Shown: piece by piece, positions 15,411-15,829 of the stretch | Position numbering within the stretch: position 1 is the stretch's first letter | Layout: every line of letters starts with the position of its first letter | Assembly: GCA_002691085.1 (NCBI GenBank) | Contig: NZGX01000027.1 | Coordinates: 14,151-29,979, forward strand | Direction: 5' to 3' | DNA length: 15,829 nt | Origin: Rhodospirillaceae bacterium | Lineage (GTDB): Bacteria; Pseudomonadota; Alphaproteobacteria; Rhodospirillales; Rhodospirillaceae | Notes under the pieces: generated by a model | Database searches by the model: none | What the model was told of the DNA's origin: nothing | What the model saw: the letters and a program-made list of their open reading frames with translations, nothing else | Made by a program: the position numbers and the translations under genes

Positions 15411-15829
15411 TTAGTCATCAGTTAAATTTTTAATGGCACTTTTTTTAATATTTAACAATACTAACTGAGTGTCCCTAATTAGCTCTAATTTTCTTATCCA
15501 AGCATTTATGACTTGTTTATTAGGCTCGCTGAGTTTTCTATATTGTATTAGAATATTATCAATATTAAAATTGATAAGTTCTTTTTCTATCTCATCTAGT
15601 ATTACTCTTAGTTTATTACTCGCATTGTCAGGGTTATTTGTAATTATTACTAGAGACAATATTTTATTGTAGGCTTTCTCAATCAGATGCATATTTTTTG
15701 TTTCTTTTGGAGGTAGAGATAAAATCTCATATCTTATTAATTTAAATTCGTCATAAAGTTTAATTCTAGATTGCATGCCATCATTGGCATTGTTTATTAG
15801 AAGATCTAATTTAGTATTGTATTTATTGG
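15411..15829 (-). CDS. Probable mitofilin-like protein, C-terminal part (5' end beyond window)
   Basis: The frame is open from the right edge to a stop at 15411-15413, so at least 138 residues are coded and the gene begins outside the window; the internal ATG at 15774-15776 is not needed as a start. The visible part is helix-rich and charged without membrane segments, ending in a region (LINFNIDNILIQYRKLSE..INAWIRKLELIRDTQ) that resembles the C-terminal alpha-helical end of bacterial mitofilin-domain proteins (COG4223), where an A/INAW-like tryptophan block is typical. The downstream gene looks like hemY, the usual neighbour of this protein in alphaproteobacteria. I infer the family from this context and a weak match, not from a clear motif. 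Spacing to the next gene is 14 bases. Confidence 0.45.
   Translation of the reverse strand, partial: NKYNTKLDLLINNANDGMQSRIKLYDEFKLIRYEILSLPPKETKNMHLIEKAYNKILSLVIITNNPDNASNKLRVILDEIEKELINFNIDNILIQYRKLSEPNKQVINAWIRKLELIRDTQLVLLNIKKSAIKNLTDD

Overview
The window reads as a chromosomal piece of a low-GC alphaproteobacterium, probably a streamlined marine lineage. The gene order tsaB-rimI-fur-plsC-miaB-phoH-ybeY-corC-lnt-metK-trmB-rimP-nusA-infB is the conserved alphaproteobacterial arrangement. The DNA is strongly AT-rich, gaps are short, Shine-Dalgarno (SD) sites are often weak, and the Fur-family protein lacks the usual zinc-binding cysteine pair, as many alphaproteobacterial Fur/Mur proteins do. 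I cannot name the genus.

Layout. Almost everything is on the minus strand, so transcription runs from high to low coordinates. At the right edge (14986-15829) are the 3' part of a probable mitofilin-like membrane-associated protein and a short two-helix membrane protein resembling only the N-terminal part of HemY. The one plus-strand gene (14396-15010) encodes a VanX/DdpX-type D-Ala-D-Ala dipeptidase. Its end overlaps the HemY-like gene tail to tail. From 14309 downward a long gene series follows: tsaB and rimI (t6A tRNA modification, N-terminal acetylation), a Fur-family regulator, plsC (phospholipid acylation), miaB (ms2i6A tRNA modification), phoH, ybeY (RNase/ribosome maturation), corC and lnt (lipoprotein acylation). 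Many junctions are overlapping or gapless. metK and trmB (SAM synthesis and a SAM-dependent tRNA methyltransferase) follow behind a probable own promoter. An intrinsic-terminator hairpin at 4321-4345 then separates trmB from rimP-nusA-infB, the ribosome maturation, transcription elongation and translation initiation cluster. infB runs off the left edge.

Taken together the genes form a housekeeping block for tRNA modification, ribosome assembly, translation start and envelope lipid/lipoprotein synthesis. I see no CRISPR, insertion sequence, phage gene, tRNA or rRNA, and no convincing new multi-gene system. The parts worth a second look are small: the terminator-like hairpin in the rimP-nusA-infB leader, loss of ylxR and of the regulator gene often found between lnt and metK, the HemY-like protein without its TPR part, and the isolated D,D-dipeptidase gene.
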